Positions 22,248 to 34,135 of a DNA stretch of 64,000 nucleotides are shown here, piece by piece (positions within the stretch are counted from its first letter, which is position 1; every line of letters starts with the position of its first letter). Under the pieces are notes generated by a model. The model made no database searches, was not told the DNA's origin, and worked only from the letters and a program-made list of their open reading frames with translations. This DNA comes from Allomyces macrogynus ATCC 38327 (lineage: Eukaryota > Blastocladiomycota > Blastocladiomycetes > Blastocladiales > Blastocladiaceae). The position numbers were made by a program, and so were the translations under genes. The stretch covers positions 1,871,015-1,935,014 of the forward strand of contig GG745328.1 in the NCBI GenBank assembly GCA_000151295.1. The letters run 5' to 3'.

Positions 22248-25200
22248 CTAGTCAGTTGCCTCGCGAATCAGCTTAAGGAAAACTTCCTCGAGCGTTGTCT
22301 GCGACAACCCCCATGACTCGATAATCGCCTTGCCCTCGGGCCCCTCGAGCACTTTGACAAACGCCGGGATCTTGCTCGTGACCGAATTAGGCATACGGTA
22401 CATGAGCGAGCCCGCCGAGTCGTCCTGCAGCTCGGCCTCCGGGATCTCGCGCGCGACCAGGGCCTTGGCGCGCGCAATTTTTTCAGACGACGTGCACGTG
22501 AGCGCGACTTGGTACCCGGCGCCAAACTTGTTCTTGAGCCGGATGCCGGACCCGAGCGCGCGCATACGACCGCGCACCATGATGCCGATTTGGTCGCCGA
22601 GGATGTCAGCCTCGTACATCGAATGGGCTGTGGGATGGGAGAGCGAGCAAGTGTCAGTGTCGAATTGCGCCACGACGTGGGGCGAGAGCAGGCTGTGGAG
22701 AACGTACTGGTCAAGACGACGATGCGACCCTTCTTGAACTCTTCGAGGAACGACCAGACGTGGCGGCGATTGACCGGGTCCATGCCCGTCGTCTAGGAAC
22801 GTCGGAGTAATGAGCGGGTGGAAGAAAAGGCATCGGCATCGGCATCGACATCGAATGCAATGAGCGTACCGGCTCGTCCAAAAACACAATGGCCGGGTCA
22901 CCGATGGTCGAGATCACGACGGACAAGCGCCGCTTCATGCCGCCCGAGAACGTCGACGAATGATGGTCCTTGACCTTGGTCAGCTTGACGGCCTCGAGCC
23001 GCTCATCGGTCACCTTTTTGATCTCAGCGCGCGACAGGTTCTTCAGCCCGCCAAAGAGCTCAATGTGCTCGACCGGCGTCAGGCTGTCAAACAGGATATC
23101 GTGCTGCCGCAGGGCAAATTACGGTCAGCGAAGGCTGGCCCTCGCGTCCACGACATCGTTAGGGAAATGCGCACCTGCGGGCAAATACCCATCTGCGAGC
23201 GGATCTTGTCCATGTTCTTGGTGACCGACGCGCCAAAGCAAATGGCGTCACCTGCCGTCGGCGGCGTAAGCCCACTCAGGCAGGACATGGTCGTCGACTA
23301 CAGCGAAGACAGCGGTCCGTCAGTCAGCTTGAGAATGGGTCTCGCAAATGGACCGACAACGCAAATTCGACATACCTTGCCGGCACCGTTTTGACCTGTT
23401 TCGCGAAATCGACAATGAGAAAGATGCGGTTGCTGTCAGCGTTGGCGATGAACAACTGTTGCCATGGAGGGAATCAACGAACCGAGCAGCGCAAACAGCT
23501 TGCCCTCCTCGAGCGTCAAGCACAGCGACCGCACGGCCACCTTGTCGAGCTTTGACGTGCCAAACCAGTTGTTACGGTAGACCTTGCGCAAGTTGCCGAT
23601 GCGCATCGGGACGTGGAGGTCTAGCCAACGAAAGATCAAAAGTCAATCATTCACCGTTTCCCAAAACATGCCAACGACCTGGTCACGTACCGCGATCAAA
23701 CGCGCGCTTGCGCTCCTCGGCCACGTCCTCGTCCTCGTCGAGCACGCGGAACTCTTCGCGGTCACCCAACGGCAAGTTGTTGTCGATGAATTCATTGAGC
23801 GCCGTCGACTCGTTTCCTCCAAAGCCCCAGTACGACGGGGTCAGGAAGAAATACGGCGCGTAACGTCGTCCGTACTCGTCGGGGATCACCTTGTCGAGAT
23901 ACCACGTGAGCAACGAGTAGACGCCGATATTCATCAGCATCAGGTAAAAGAACGTAGCCGGGACCGGCACATCGACTGCCGCGCCGTCTGTCGAGTAGAC
24001 GGGGAGCACGTTCGACGGCAGCTTGCGGTACAAGTCGCCCCACTGAAAACCGGGTCCCTTGATCGTTGTACCCGTCAAAACGTCGAATTTGCCCGTAGTC
24101 ATGGCTGAGATGCTCATGAAGAGTAGGCCAAATCCGTAAAAAGGGAGAAACATCTGAAATGGCGTTTTCTAGGTCAGTTGGGGGTGCAGCTGGTCGTTAC
24201 CGCTGTCAACGACAGAGCCTAGCACGCACCAGGCCATAGTAGTAGCCGATCGGCGTCGACGGGTTATTGAACCAAATAAATCCGCGGAAAAGCCGCCGAG
24301 AAGACAACCTAGAGAGGGGGGGGGGGGGGGGGGGGGGGGGCGTCAGAAAGTCTGGCCCTGAGACGACGAAGAACCTACCGCGAGAAAAAATCGATACGCA
24401 CCGACTGGAAAAGTAGTCCGATAACGAAAATGAACATGCCGACAAGTACCGCGACTCGCGCGCGCCGGCAGAAGGTGGTGACGAAGAACCCAAACGAAAT
24501 CATGGCCATGCCGTACACGAAGAAGAGCAGGAACATGACAGCAAAGTTGGAGTCGGTGAATACCGTGAACTTCAGGATCGGCCCGCCCATGATGCACGTC
24601 ACGAGAGACGCAACAGCCACGAGCACGGACAAGTTGAGCCACTGCGATATCCAATAAACCGACGCCTTGAGGCCCATCGTCTCCATGGCATGCCGCAGCT
24701 TGAGCTCCTTTTCCGTGACAATGTTCTGCAGTCTATCACCAAGAGATCATCGAGCAATTAGTGGTCCACCCCAAGACTCGGATCAGCCAAAAACAGACCG
24801 TTGGAACGTACACGCTGATGAAGATGACCATGACTGCGCAAAAGAAGAACATGGACCCGAGCTGCGAGACGAGCGTGTCCGGCACTGTGTCGGGTGCAAT
24901 CGTGGGCCAGTCCTTGATTTGCACGTCCAAGTTGCCGGCCGTCAATTGCGTCGTCAGCGCCTGCTGCGGGTTGCTCACGGCATTGGGCGTCGCGGCAATG
25001 GCCAGCAGCGCCTCGTCGAGACCGCGCTGCAGCGAGAGCAGCTGCACGTCATAAATGTCCGAGCCGTTGACCGTCTGCGACGTGTTATACCACAGCTGGT
25101 AACGCGCGTTGGGCAGGTCCGATTGGAAGGCGACGCCTGGAGTGTAGGGGCAAACAAACGGTCAGGATTCAACGCCATTGCGCTCAGTGATCGTGCAAGA

Positions 25201-25984
25201 GCGATCAAACGGCGTACCAAACTGCGTCGAGTTGGGGTTCTGGACGACGTAGTTGTAGATGAAGTCCGGGTTCGGCACCGCGACGACGCCCATCTGCTTG
25301 CTTGGCGGCGTGTTGTCTACACATTCCAGAAAGATCCTAATCAGTCCCAGGCCATGCTTCTCCGCCCAGTAATGAAGCCGCAGCGTACCTGACAGCGCCG
25401 GCGATTCGAGCGCGAGCTGCGCGCCCGTGCGCGCCGCATTCTTCTCAACGAAGGTCTTCATGACCAGCTGCGTGCTGGGCGTGTCGGGCGTATACATGAT
25501 CGTGATGCACGGTGACGACGTCGTGAAGCCCTGGCACGGCAAGACGCCCGTGAGCGGGTACGATTTCGGATGCGCCGTGCCCGACTTTTGCTTGACAACG
25601 TAGAGCCCTTGCAGCAGCGCGAGCAGCAGCGAAAATATGATGGGCGCGATCACGGCTTGCGCGAGCGTCGCCTTCTTGGAACGCATCTGGACATCGTTGC
25701 AAGAGTCCAACCGTCAGCTCTTCAGTCCGTTCACGACCGGCGTGGAGACGCGCGCGCTGCCGAGATGGACGACGCACCGTCAGCGTCCAGTTGCGCTTGA
25801 GCATGACAAGCATCTGGTTGAGGTACGGCGGCAAACCGCTCTTCTCGGGCTCAGTCAACTTGAGCGTCGATGTGCGCAAATGCGCTGCGAGGTGATCGGC
25901 CGCGGCCGCGGCCAGAGTCGGCGATGTTGGACGTCGCGCCCCATGGTCCGGCGCGCTGGGCGCGGGCGCGTCGGCGACCGTCAT
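22248..25984 (-). CDS. Half-size ABCA-family transporter (first of a pair)
   Basis: Thirteen exons on the minus strand: 25984-25778, 25686-25389, 25316-25218, 25136-24812, 24732-24379, 24308-24230, 24153-23691, 23620-23483, 23395-23376, 23297-23175, 23103-22870, 22792-22708 and 22627-22248; 934 residues. Architecture is one N-terminal span (ATLAQAVIAPIIFSLLLALL), a large extracytosolic loop, a cluster of membrane helices (about 280-530), then one ATPase. Motifs are LLGQNGAGKSTT (Walker A), GICPQHDILFD (Q-loop), FSGGMKRRLSVV (signature), IVFLDEPTTGMDP (Walker B) and LTTHSMYEAD (H-loop). The C-terminal block GLSQTTLEEVFLKL is ABCA-typical. Family members move lipids; the substrate here is unknown. 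Walker A sits on a 20-nt exon. The gene is tandem with the UBX gene and divergent in orientation from the second ABCA gene. Confidence 0.95.
22829..22855 (-). repeat. Short GATGCC-type hexamer repeat inside an ABCA intron
   Basis: About four imperfect copies of a hexamer (CATCGG on the plus strand) lie within intron 22793-22869 of the ABCA gene. This is a simple-sequence repeat with no coding role. Confidence 0.7.
23376..23395 (-). other. 20-nt micro-exon encoding Walker A of the ABCA transporter
   Basis: The exon contributes two bases completing Gly and then Gln-Asn-Gly-Ala-Gly-Lys. It is flanked by introns 23396-23482 and 23298-23375. The Ser-Thr that completes the P-loop comes from the next exon. 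The second ABCA gene in this window has the same upstream intron position (phase 1, after LLG) but lacks the downstream intron, so its Walker A is on a normal exon. Confidence 0.85.
24316..24340 (+). repeat. 25-base G homopolymer (C run on the sense strand of an intron)
   Basis: Twenty-five consecutive G on the plus strand. In the sense direction of the ABCA gene it is a C25 tract ending a few bases before the TCTCTAG acceptor at 24309, so it occupies the polypyrimidine-tract position. Length is likely to vary between individuals or with sequencing error. Confidence 0.95.
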
Positions 25985-26548
25985 GGCAAAGATGGAACAG
26001 GTTGTTGATGTGCGCTCAAGACGGCTGGCGGTGCCAATTTGGTGGTGGCTGTCGTTGCGGCACTGCCAGAGCTTGCCGCCTTCCTTCTGCTGATCGTGCT
26101 GACCCTCTTTCGAGCCAACGGCGGGCGCGCGACCTTGGCCTAATTTATAGACGGCCTTGCCACGTCGAGATGCGAGAAGAGGCGAGCTGGAACGGTTGGT
26201 GCCGGCACTTGGCATCGGCAGGTGGTGGAGCTTGTGCAGCGCCGTGCCAAGGCAAACTGCGCACACCGCCCTGGCCCCACACACTCCTAACGCCCCCCTA
26301 ACGCCCTCCTAATATTGTTAATCCACCTGACGTCCGATCGATTTGCCGCGGCAGAAGCGGTCGAAAATCGGGCCTTTTGAAAGACAGAGTGGGAATGCGT
26401 GGCGCAACACGCTCGACCAAGAGAGGGCCAAGAAAGAGGTATGGAAATAGAGACACCGTAACCCTTTCCGATGCCAGACAGTGGACTGATGGCGCAACAC
26501 CGATCGCAAATTTATGTGTATCCTCGCGGCGCGATCGACAATATCACA
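25985..26548. other. Intergenic: ABCA promoter / UBX gene 3' flank
   Basis: The interval lies between the start of the minus-strand ABCA gene and the end of the minus-strand UBX gene. No credible gene is seen. Around 26282-26325 there are near-repeats of CCCCCTAACGCC-like sequence followed by TAATATTGTTAATCC, an A+T-rich patch that may belong to the promoter. Confidence 0.45.
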
Positions 26549-28360
26549 TCAAAGCTTCTTGCCCAGCTTCAACCATTTGGGCAGCTTCGGCCCGGACCCA
26601 CTACCGCCGAGCGACCCCGATGACGAGGACGGCGGGAGTGGCCGTGCGCGATCCTCATCGCCCGCAAGCCCGGGCCCGACGCGACCACCCATCTCCTCGG
26701 GCTGGTCGACCGCCATGGGCTCATCCCCGGCCACGTCCACCACCTGCTGCGGCAACGCCCGCGCAGCCTCCAACAGCTCGGCACTCAACATTTCGACCGT
26801 CTTGACCACCGCGGCGCCATCCGCTTGTACCGTGCAATGCACGACTCCCGCCGGCGCGAGCTCCGCGTCCCAAAACGACATGTCCTCATCGGCCGTTGGC
26901 AGCGTGAACGTGCGCGGTGCCGTCGTGAAGAGGCGCACGATCGGGTTGCGCGCGAGCAGTGCCGGGTGCATGACCGACCGCACCACGTCATAGACGTCGC
27001 CGACGCGTTCGGTCGACAGGAACACGGCCTGCAGCTGGTAGAGGTCCGGGAACCGCACGCGAATCAGCGTCTTGGGGTGCTTGCGCCGGCGCGCCTCGAC
27101 TTCGCGGTCACGCATGGCCTTGGTCTTCAGCGGCGCGTTCTCGCGCTCTTGCCGGCGCCGGTCGCTGGCCTTGACCATCGCTTTGAGCTCAGTCGACGAG
27201 AGCTCAAAGAAGCTGTCGGGCAGCTGGACTATAGCGGGGCGGGACGGATCAGATCAGATCAATCATCGCGGGTGGGGAAAGAAAAGGAAGAGACGCACTG
27301 TTGAGCATCGAGTTTTCCGTGGGCGGCAAATACAGGGTCAAATCGCGGTCAAGCTCCACCAGCGCCTCGTCGTGCTCGGGAACTGCTGCCGATGGCACGG
27401 GGTTCTGCACGGAGGATGAACCGGTTACCGGTGCCGATGCGCGGGGCGGCTCGGGCGTCCGTGGCGGTGCGGGAGCCGATGGCTGCGGTGCAGGTGCTGG
27501 CGTTGGGGCCGGCTGTGCAACAGTCGAAGAGGCAGTGGTGGGTCGCGAAGGCGCGTCTGCTGCCGGTGTCGGTGTCGGTGTCACGGGTGCAGCCGCGCTC
27601 GGCTCGGGTGCTGGTACCGCAGGTGAACTCGACGCGACGGGTCGATCGAGCAGTGGCTCGACCTCGGCCAACGACTGACCCGAGTACTTGAACATGAGCC
27701 GGATCAGTACGTTGCCCTGCAACCCCAGCGAGGCCAAGGTCGTCGATTGCAGCGCTTCAATGGTGGTGATCTAGCCTCGTACGATCAATGATTAGCATTC
27801 CATTCCGTGACCCCAAAAAGAAAAGTGCGCGCGACAACACGGCAGCGCACCTCCTTGTTGAGCACAAGCAGCGTCGGGATCATGTACTGATCATCGCCGA
27901 TCGTGGCCTTGATCTTGTCGAGCAGCTTGGAGCTGCCCTCCTTTGGGTGACCAGTCCGACGCGTCAAGTTGAGCGTGCCCTTGGACCGCTTCTCGACCTG
28001 GCGCAGCACTTCCCACAGCGTCGTGGACGCCGGGTAGCTGTCGACGGTACGCGCGCCGCCATCGAGCTGCAGGGCCACGGTCACGGGAGCGTTGGCGGCG
28101 CGTTGTGCGACCCGTGCACTGCGCGGGACGAGCTCGAGTTTGGCACCACTCGGCAGGCTTGCGAACCGGACAGAAAGCGACAAGTCGAGCGCAGCTGAGC
28201 CGGCACGCGCATTGGCGCGCTGCAGGCCCCATGCTTCGGGATTACCGAGACGCAGCGTAGCGACGGCCGTGGCCACGACTTCCTGAAGCGGCATGGCGGG
28301 CGTGGTTTTGACGGTCGCGCGCTTGCCGTCGGGCGTGGCGACGACGAATGACGCGGACAT
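26549..28360 (-). CDS. ASPSCR1: TUG/ASPSCR1-like UBX-domain protein
   Basis: Exons on the minus strand are 28360-27851, 27770-27299 and 27228-26549, giving 553 residues. Family members (mammalian TUG/ASPSCR1, yeast Ubx4) bind the AAA ATPase p97/Cdc48; in mammals TUG also tethers GLUT4 vesicles. The N-terminus is a ubiquitin-like TUG-UBL1 domain (SASFVVATPDGKRATVKTTP to about residue 80). A second ubiquitin-like stretch covers about 95-200 (ALQLDGGARTVDSYPASTTL, then LGLQGNVLIRLMFK). A long Pro/Ala/Thr linker follows. The C-terminal UBX domain has KTLIRVRFPDLYQLQAVF and ERVGDVYDVVRSVM. The protein ends in a Ser/Gly and Lys-rich tail, LPKWLKLGKKL. The ATG at 28360 was chosen over one at 28507 because the UBL domain starts right after it. 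It lies between the two ABCA genes. Confidence 0.88.
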
Positions 28361-29228
28361 GGTGGTGGCGGGTGCGATTGCAGGTGGATTCGACAAGTTG
28401 AGGCGCGCCAAGATATGTTGGAAGCGACAGCGAACAGTACCGAACGACGAAGTTGTCGGAAACGATGGGGTGGCCGAGCCGCAAGTTGGCGACGCGAGCA
28501 AGATCACGTCACGGTTTCGGTGACGTGGACGCCTGCCCGCGGCGCGGTCACCTGCTGGGCGAAAGGCCTGGCATTTTTGGAGCTAAGCATTGCCAGGGCC
28601 GGCAGTCCGGGAGTTCCTCCACCATGCGGCAAGTCGCACCCGTCGCGAGGCTCTGCCATGCCGGCCGCGGCCCATAGCACTAGGCCATGTTACTATCGGG
28701 AATACATGCCCAACTCCCTGCATTGCCGCCGCCAACATCTGCGACTACAGTGGCGCCCGCGCAGCGCTCTTGATTGCGCCCTCTTGGCACCATCCTGTGC
28801 TAACCTGTTCGTCGAGCTTGCCAAGACCAATTTCTCGACGCGCACGCACGTACGGCAACAATATCGCCATGACGCGCTGCCGCTGCACGCGGGAGGGCCC
28901 TCTGATGCTCTCGCATCAAGTCCAGTTCATCGAAATCGGCGGGCCCTGGCGCATAGGTTTACCACGCATCGCCTTGGTCCTGCCCTGGCATCCCGGTCCG
29001 GTGGGCAAAGGCCGCGGCAGTCTCTTGCGACGTTCGGTCGAATTGCCGGTCCTGGCTGTGACGGTGGTCACCATGGCCGAGATAGATGTGCTCCATGCGC
29101 TCGGCCGTGTCGCCGATGGCCGCCAGAGCGGCCGGTGCTAACGTTGCGGTTACTGCCCAACAATACAAGTATCTCGGCGCACCCGGGGACGCCGAGAACC
29201 AAGCCGTGCACGCGATTTACACTCGATC
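28361..29228. other. Divergent intergenic region between UBX gene and second ABCA gene
   Basis: Holds the promoters of the UBX gene (-) and the second ABCA gene (+). Several open frames cross it on both strands, including one of 292 codons, but none looks like a protein and they overlap one another. An additional 5' exon of the ABCA gene cannot be excluded. Confidence 0.45.
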
Positions 29229-32200
29229 ATGCCCGTCAACGCGTCTGGCGGAGGCACTGGTGCCGCTTCGATTTCACGGGGCCCGTACACTGAGGTCAAT
29301 GTTGGAACGTCGTCTTTCACGCCCAATCCCATCGCCTCAGGCAGCTCTGAGCTGCGCTCCTACCAAGTTCGCGCGCTGGTACGTTTCATTTGTCTTCCCG
29401 GACTTTCTCGAATTGTTCTCCCTGCTCGCGGCAAAGTGCAAGATGAACGCTGCTCGAGTTTGTCCGGCTCACCTCAAGTCCCTTTTGTAAACGTGAATAG
29501 ACGCGCAAGACTCTATCCTACCAAAAACGACAACGGCTCATCAACTTTTGCTGCGTCTCCACATGCCCGCTGCTCATGGTTGCTCTCAGTGGCGTTCTCG
29601 GCATCGTCCTGACCAACTTGATCATGAACTCCAACAACTCCAGGCAGTACCTCTACTGCTCGAATGCCGACGCCATGAATGCCACGACCAACCGGTGGTT
29701 GACCGACAACTTCCCGACCATCGACGGCTCGAAGATTCCGGGCGCGATCGCCGACAAACCTGTATACCTGACCAACTTCTTGGCAGCGCCGATTGCCGGC
29801 AACGGCGAGGGTCCACGCATGCCTGGCGCGCCCATGGACTGTGTGCTTTGGACCGACAAGACCTACTCGACGACGCCCATCTACGAGCGCGACCCGTTTA
29901 CCAACATGGACGCGCCGTTTTCCGCCATGTTCAACACGTCGACGGCGGACGGCAACCAGACGCGCGTCTTGGCGCGGTCCGACTCGACGTTCCACCCAGA
30001 CCCCAAGTACGGGTGGCTCGGGGCCACGACACCAACGGCGCTCATCAATGTTACCAGCTTGCAGCAGTACCCGTGGGCACTGGTCGCAGAGCCGCAAGGC
30101 GTCAATCTCGGGTGGAAGAACCAGACGGCTCTTGTGCCGCTAGATCCGGCTCGCGTCGCAGGCGCGAACCATTCTTTGGGCGCTGGTACGTTTGCTTGCC
30201 ACGCGACTGAATTGTGTCTCTTCTACTTGCTGATGTGGCGCTGACACTTGTCCACCTTGTTAGACGGGTTCTTGGGCGCGTTCCCCACCAAGTATTTCGT
30301 CTCGCTCGCCCGCGACAGCACGTCGAATCTCGGCGTGTCGGTCGCTGGTCTCCAACCCGTGCCGTACTTTCAAAAGCTGCGCGGTGCTTCCGAAGACGCC
30401 GTCGACGACGCGCTGAAGGGGTACCTGCAGGCCGCGCTCCAGGGTCTCGCTGACGTTGACAAGAGCCCTATGATGTCGTCGCACTCTGCGCCCTCGGCCA
30501 AGCTCAGGCTCGCGGCCGACATGAACAGCGTCATGAAGACAATGCCGTGGGGCGCACTCGTCTACTCGAAGTTTGACCCGAAATCTGCCACGTTCAAGTA
30601 TATTTTGCAGGTACCACGATCCGTTCGTCATTTTTGCTCCTCGTGTCGAACAACTCTGACGAGGACACCTGGCTCTAATTTCTCCACCAGGTCGGCACCG
30701 ACGAGCGGCTCACGCAAGCATCGTCATTCCCGGGGCAAGGATTTCGTCGGTTCGTCTTGAACGCTATGACGGCGAGCGCCGCGCTCAAGACGATCTTGCC
30801 GACCGGGTCGATTGTGCAAGGCCTGCGCGCGATGCCCGAGTACCTGTCGACGGCCATTGACTTGCCGCTCGGCTCGTTCATTGGCCGCATTCTCTACCCG
30901 TTTGGCGTGAGCTTCCTGCTCCCGATCTTTGTGATTACGCTCGTGCGCGAAAAGGAGGATCGCATCCTCGTGTTTCTCACTCAGAACGGGCTCAAGCAGT
31001 GGACCTACATGTTCGCGCACGCGGTTCATTTCCTCGTGCTGCACCTGATCGCGACCACGGTCTTCATCGTGACGGGCATCGTGTTCCAGCTCGAGCTGTT
31101 CACGCGCACGGCGGCGGGCGTCTACATTGTGCTGTTCCTCGTGTGGGGCTTCGCGCAAATCGCCATGGCCTTCTTCTTGGCCGCGTTTTTCTCCAAGTCA
31201 CGCAACGCCCTCGTTGTCACTTATCTCGTCGTGCTGATGAGCGTGATTACCAACACGGCGACCGACCAGTTGTTCTCGGGCAGGGCGCCGTTCGTGTACC
31301 TGCTGTGGCCAAGCTTTTGCTTTTACCGGGCGCTCGCGCTCGTCAATACGGCGTCCTACTCCGAGAAGGCCGTGCCCTACTCGCTCGGCATGGTCGTGCC
31401 CGGCGACGAGGTTTTTACTTGTCTCATGGTCCTGATTCTCGACACGGCCATTTACCTGCTGCTCAGTTTCTACCTGGCTGCCGTTCTACCCACCGAATTC
31501 GGTGTGCGTCGACCGTGGCACTACCCGATTACGTCTTTGTGGGCCAAGTTTTCGGGCGCCAAGCAGCTGCAGGCGCAGATTGACCGGCAGAACGTGCGTT
31601 TGTTTTTGCTCCAACTTCTGCTCGTTTCACTGAAAAGAAGTGGGGAAACTGACGTGAATCGTCTCCACCCGGTGATTTAGTTTGTCGTCGCCGTCAACCA
31701 AGACGAGACGCAGTTCGAGGACGACGACGTGATTGCTGAGCGTGCGCGCGTCGACGCCAACCAGTTCCCGGCCAACGCGCCGCTCGTGATTCGCCATATG
31801 CGCAAGATTTACCCGGGCACCAAGAAGATTGCTGTCAAGGACGTGACCATGGCCGTGGAGCGCGACACGATTTTCGGATTACTTGGTGCGCATTTGTTAC
31901 TGCGCTCGTCGCTACCCACCTCTCCAAACCAATTTGGTTCTCTGACGTGGCTCGCGTTCGGGTAGGCCCCAACGGTGCCGGCAAGTCGACGCTGATTTCG
32001 ATCTTGACGGGTCTCTACGAGCCGACCATGGGCGAGGCCAAGCTATCCGGGTTCGACGTGACCACGCAGCGCGAGCTTGTCTACCGGAACACGGGGATTT
32101 GCCCGCAGGTGCGTGTTTTGGCTCAACGGGTGGACTATGATCGCGTTGCTGACCTCACTCTCACTCTTTTCTCGTCTTTAGCACGACATTCTGTGGGACG

Positions 32201-33058
32201 ACCTCACGTGCGGCGAGCACCTGCTCTTCTACGCGCGGCTCAAGGGGATCCCGCCGGACCAGGAGCAGGAGGCCAAGAACCGCGCGCTCGCCGCCGTGTC
32301 GCTCGAGAAATTCGAGGACCGGCTCAGCAAGGGGCTCTCGGGCGGCGAGAAGCGGCGCTTGTCGATTGCGATTGCCCTGATTGGTGACCCGACGGTACAA
32401 TCTCACGCAATTTGTGCCGAATGGATTATGGCCGGAGTTGACTAACGCGATACCCTTTGTCTACCCAGTGCGTGTTGCTCGACGAGCCGACAACGGGGCT
32501 CGACCCCGAAGTCCGGCGACTCATCTGGAACATTATCATCGAAGCACGGAAGAACAAGACGATCATTTTGGTCCGCACCCTCTCCATTTGTTTTCGGGTA
32601 CCACCGTGCCGTTGCGCTCACTCCATTTTCTCCCTCTCGACCTGCAGGTCTCGCACTCGATGGAAGAAGTCGAGACCCTCTGCCAGCGCGTCGGGATCAT
32701 GGCCAAGGGCACGCTCCGCTGTATCGGCACGCAGTTGCGGCTCAAGCAGCTCTACGGCTCCGGGTTCAAGGTCACGTTCCTGACGGAGCCCGAGGACATG
32801 TCCGCGGCATCGGCGCGCGTCATGGCGCTGCTGCCGAGCACTGCGACCGTGATCGACTCGTTTGCGACGAGCAAGACGATCGAGTTTATGCCTGGCGAGG
32901 GCGACATCGCGCGGTGCTTTGCGGCGTTGCAGCAGCACGCGGCCGAGTGGAGAATCGTTGACTGGGGAATCTCACAGACGAGTCTGGAGGAGGTGTTTTT
33001 GCGATGTACGTTGGACATGACTGGGTGGAGGAAGTGTGGAGATGGACGACGGAACTGA
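29229..33058 (+). CDS. Half-size ABCA-family transporter (second of a pair)
   Basis: Nine exons: 29229-29378, 29501-30185, 30264-30610, 30691-31593, 31681-31885, 31966-32108, 32182-32394, 32469-32570 and 32648-33058; 1,052 residues. After a short cytosolic head comes LSYQKRQRLINFCC and a first span (PLLMVALSGVLGIVLTNLIM). A Asn/Thr-rich extracytosolic loop (about 90-400) is followed by six or so helices (about 430-660) and one ATPase. Motifs: FGLLGPNGAGKST (Walker A), GICPQHDILWDD (Q-loop), LSGGEKRRLSIA (signature), VLLDEPTTGLDP (Walker B), SHSMEEVE (H-loop). The C-terminal regulatory block has GISQTSLEEVFL. The donor at 32571 (GTCCGC) is weak; a downstream GTACCA would add 12 residues. Lipid transport is expected from the family. 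It is paralogous to the minus-strand ABCA gene but clearly diverged. Confidence 0.95.
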
Positions 33059-34135
33059 TTTGAGCGCGTATGGCACCGATTCTAGTGATTTCGGAAGCGG
33101 ATGCCGAAGGGACGGCAAATTGAGGTCGCCAGCGACCGTTGGCGGCGGGTCCGCGTTGCCGCAAGCACACTGGTGGCAAAGTCGGAGCGGAGGTAGTTTG
33201 GTGGGCTTGCCCTCCAATTATTGATGTAATCAAAGTTGATCATAGAGAGATTTTTGAACGATAGCGAGGTCAGGCAAGGATCGAGCACGTCTATTCCAAC
33301 GCCGGGAACGCAATCATTGTTCGCACCACGCTGACCAGCTGCTCAAAGACGCCATTGACGCTGGTCCGCAGCAGCTTGACGGACGAGGCTTCATAATGGC
33401 TGCAAAAACGGCACGCATCAGTCCCCCATCGCATCAGCCAGTCCGCAACAATTGACCAGGCAACGCACATGGTCAATGTTGCGCCTTCAGCATGCAGAGT
33501 ATGCCGGAGAAAGTGCGGTTTGAGTTCCTTGTCGACCGAGAGCACTTGGGCCGCGACCGACGCGTGGTGCGGTGATGGCATCGGGATCGTGATGGTCCTG
33601 GAGTCGCCGAATTTGGTCCGCTCGGCTTAGTACGATCTATTCGCGTTGTTCGTCGATGAGGGGAGTTTGATCCTACAGCTGATGCTCCATGGGCGTCGAA
33701 TTGCTTGCTGGTGCGGATGCGGCCATTTCCTTGGTGGTCGCAGCGGAGCTGACGTTGATAACGGGAGATCGGGGTCGCCTGGTGGGGGCGACGTGAGATC
33801 CGGCTGCACCAAGTTCCATGTGCCTCGTTGACTGGCAGGGGGTCGTTGGAGTCTGTACGCACGAGCTGCCGACGTGATCAGCGGCCACCTCGAGAAACGG
33901 CGGCTGTCTCGCAGACAGATTCGTGAGCTCCGCGTGCGGTCAGACGAGCCGTCGCCGCGTCTCGCATCGGCCAACGCCACCTTCGCCGGGGCCGACAACA
34001 TCACGTCGTGCATTGTGATCCAGAACAGCTGCAAGTTGGCGCACAAGCACGCAGAGGACATCAAGCGCGCGTCGCCAAATTTCCAGCCCCAGAAATTCTT
34101 TCCAGCAACAACTCTTCGAGCCGATCTTGGTCACC
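33059..34135. other. Intergenic between second ABCA gene and SEC5
   Basis: About 1.1 kb with no supported gene. Antisense and sense frames of 100-145 codons occur but overlap and show no family features. The last few hundred bases are the likely SEC5 promoter and 5' UTR. The A+T-richer start (33215-33260) probably contains the 3' end of the ABCA transcript. Confidence 0.5.

Noticed and set aside
28415..29293. Plus-strand frame of 292 codons upstream of the second ABCA gene
   Set aside because: No domain or signal feature, overlapped by other frames, and lies in a promoter region.
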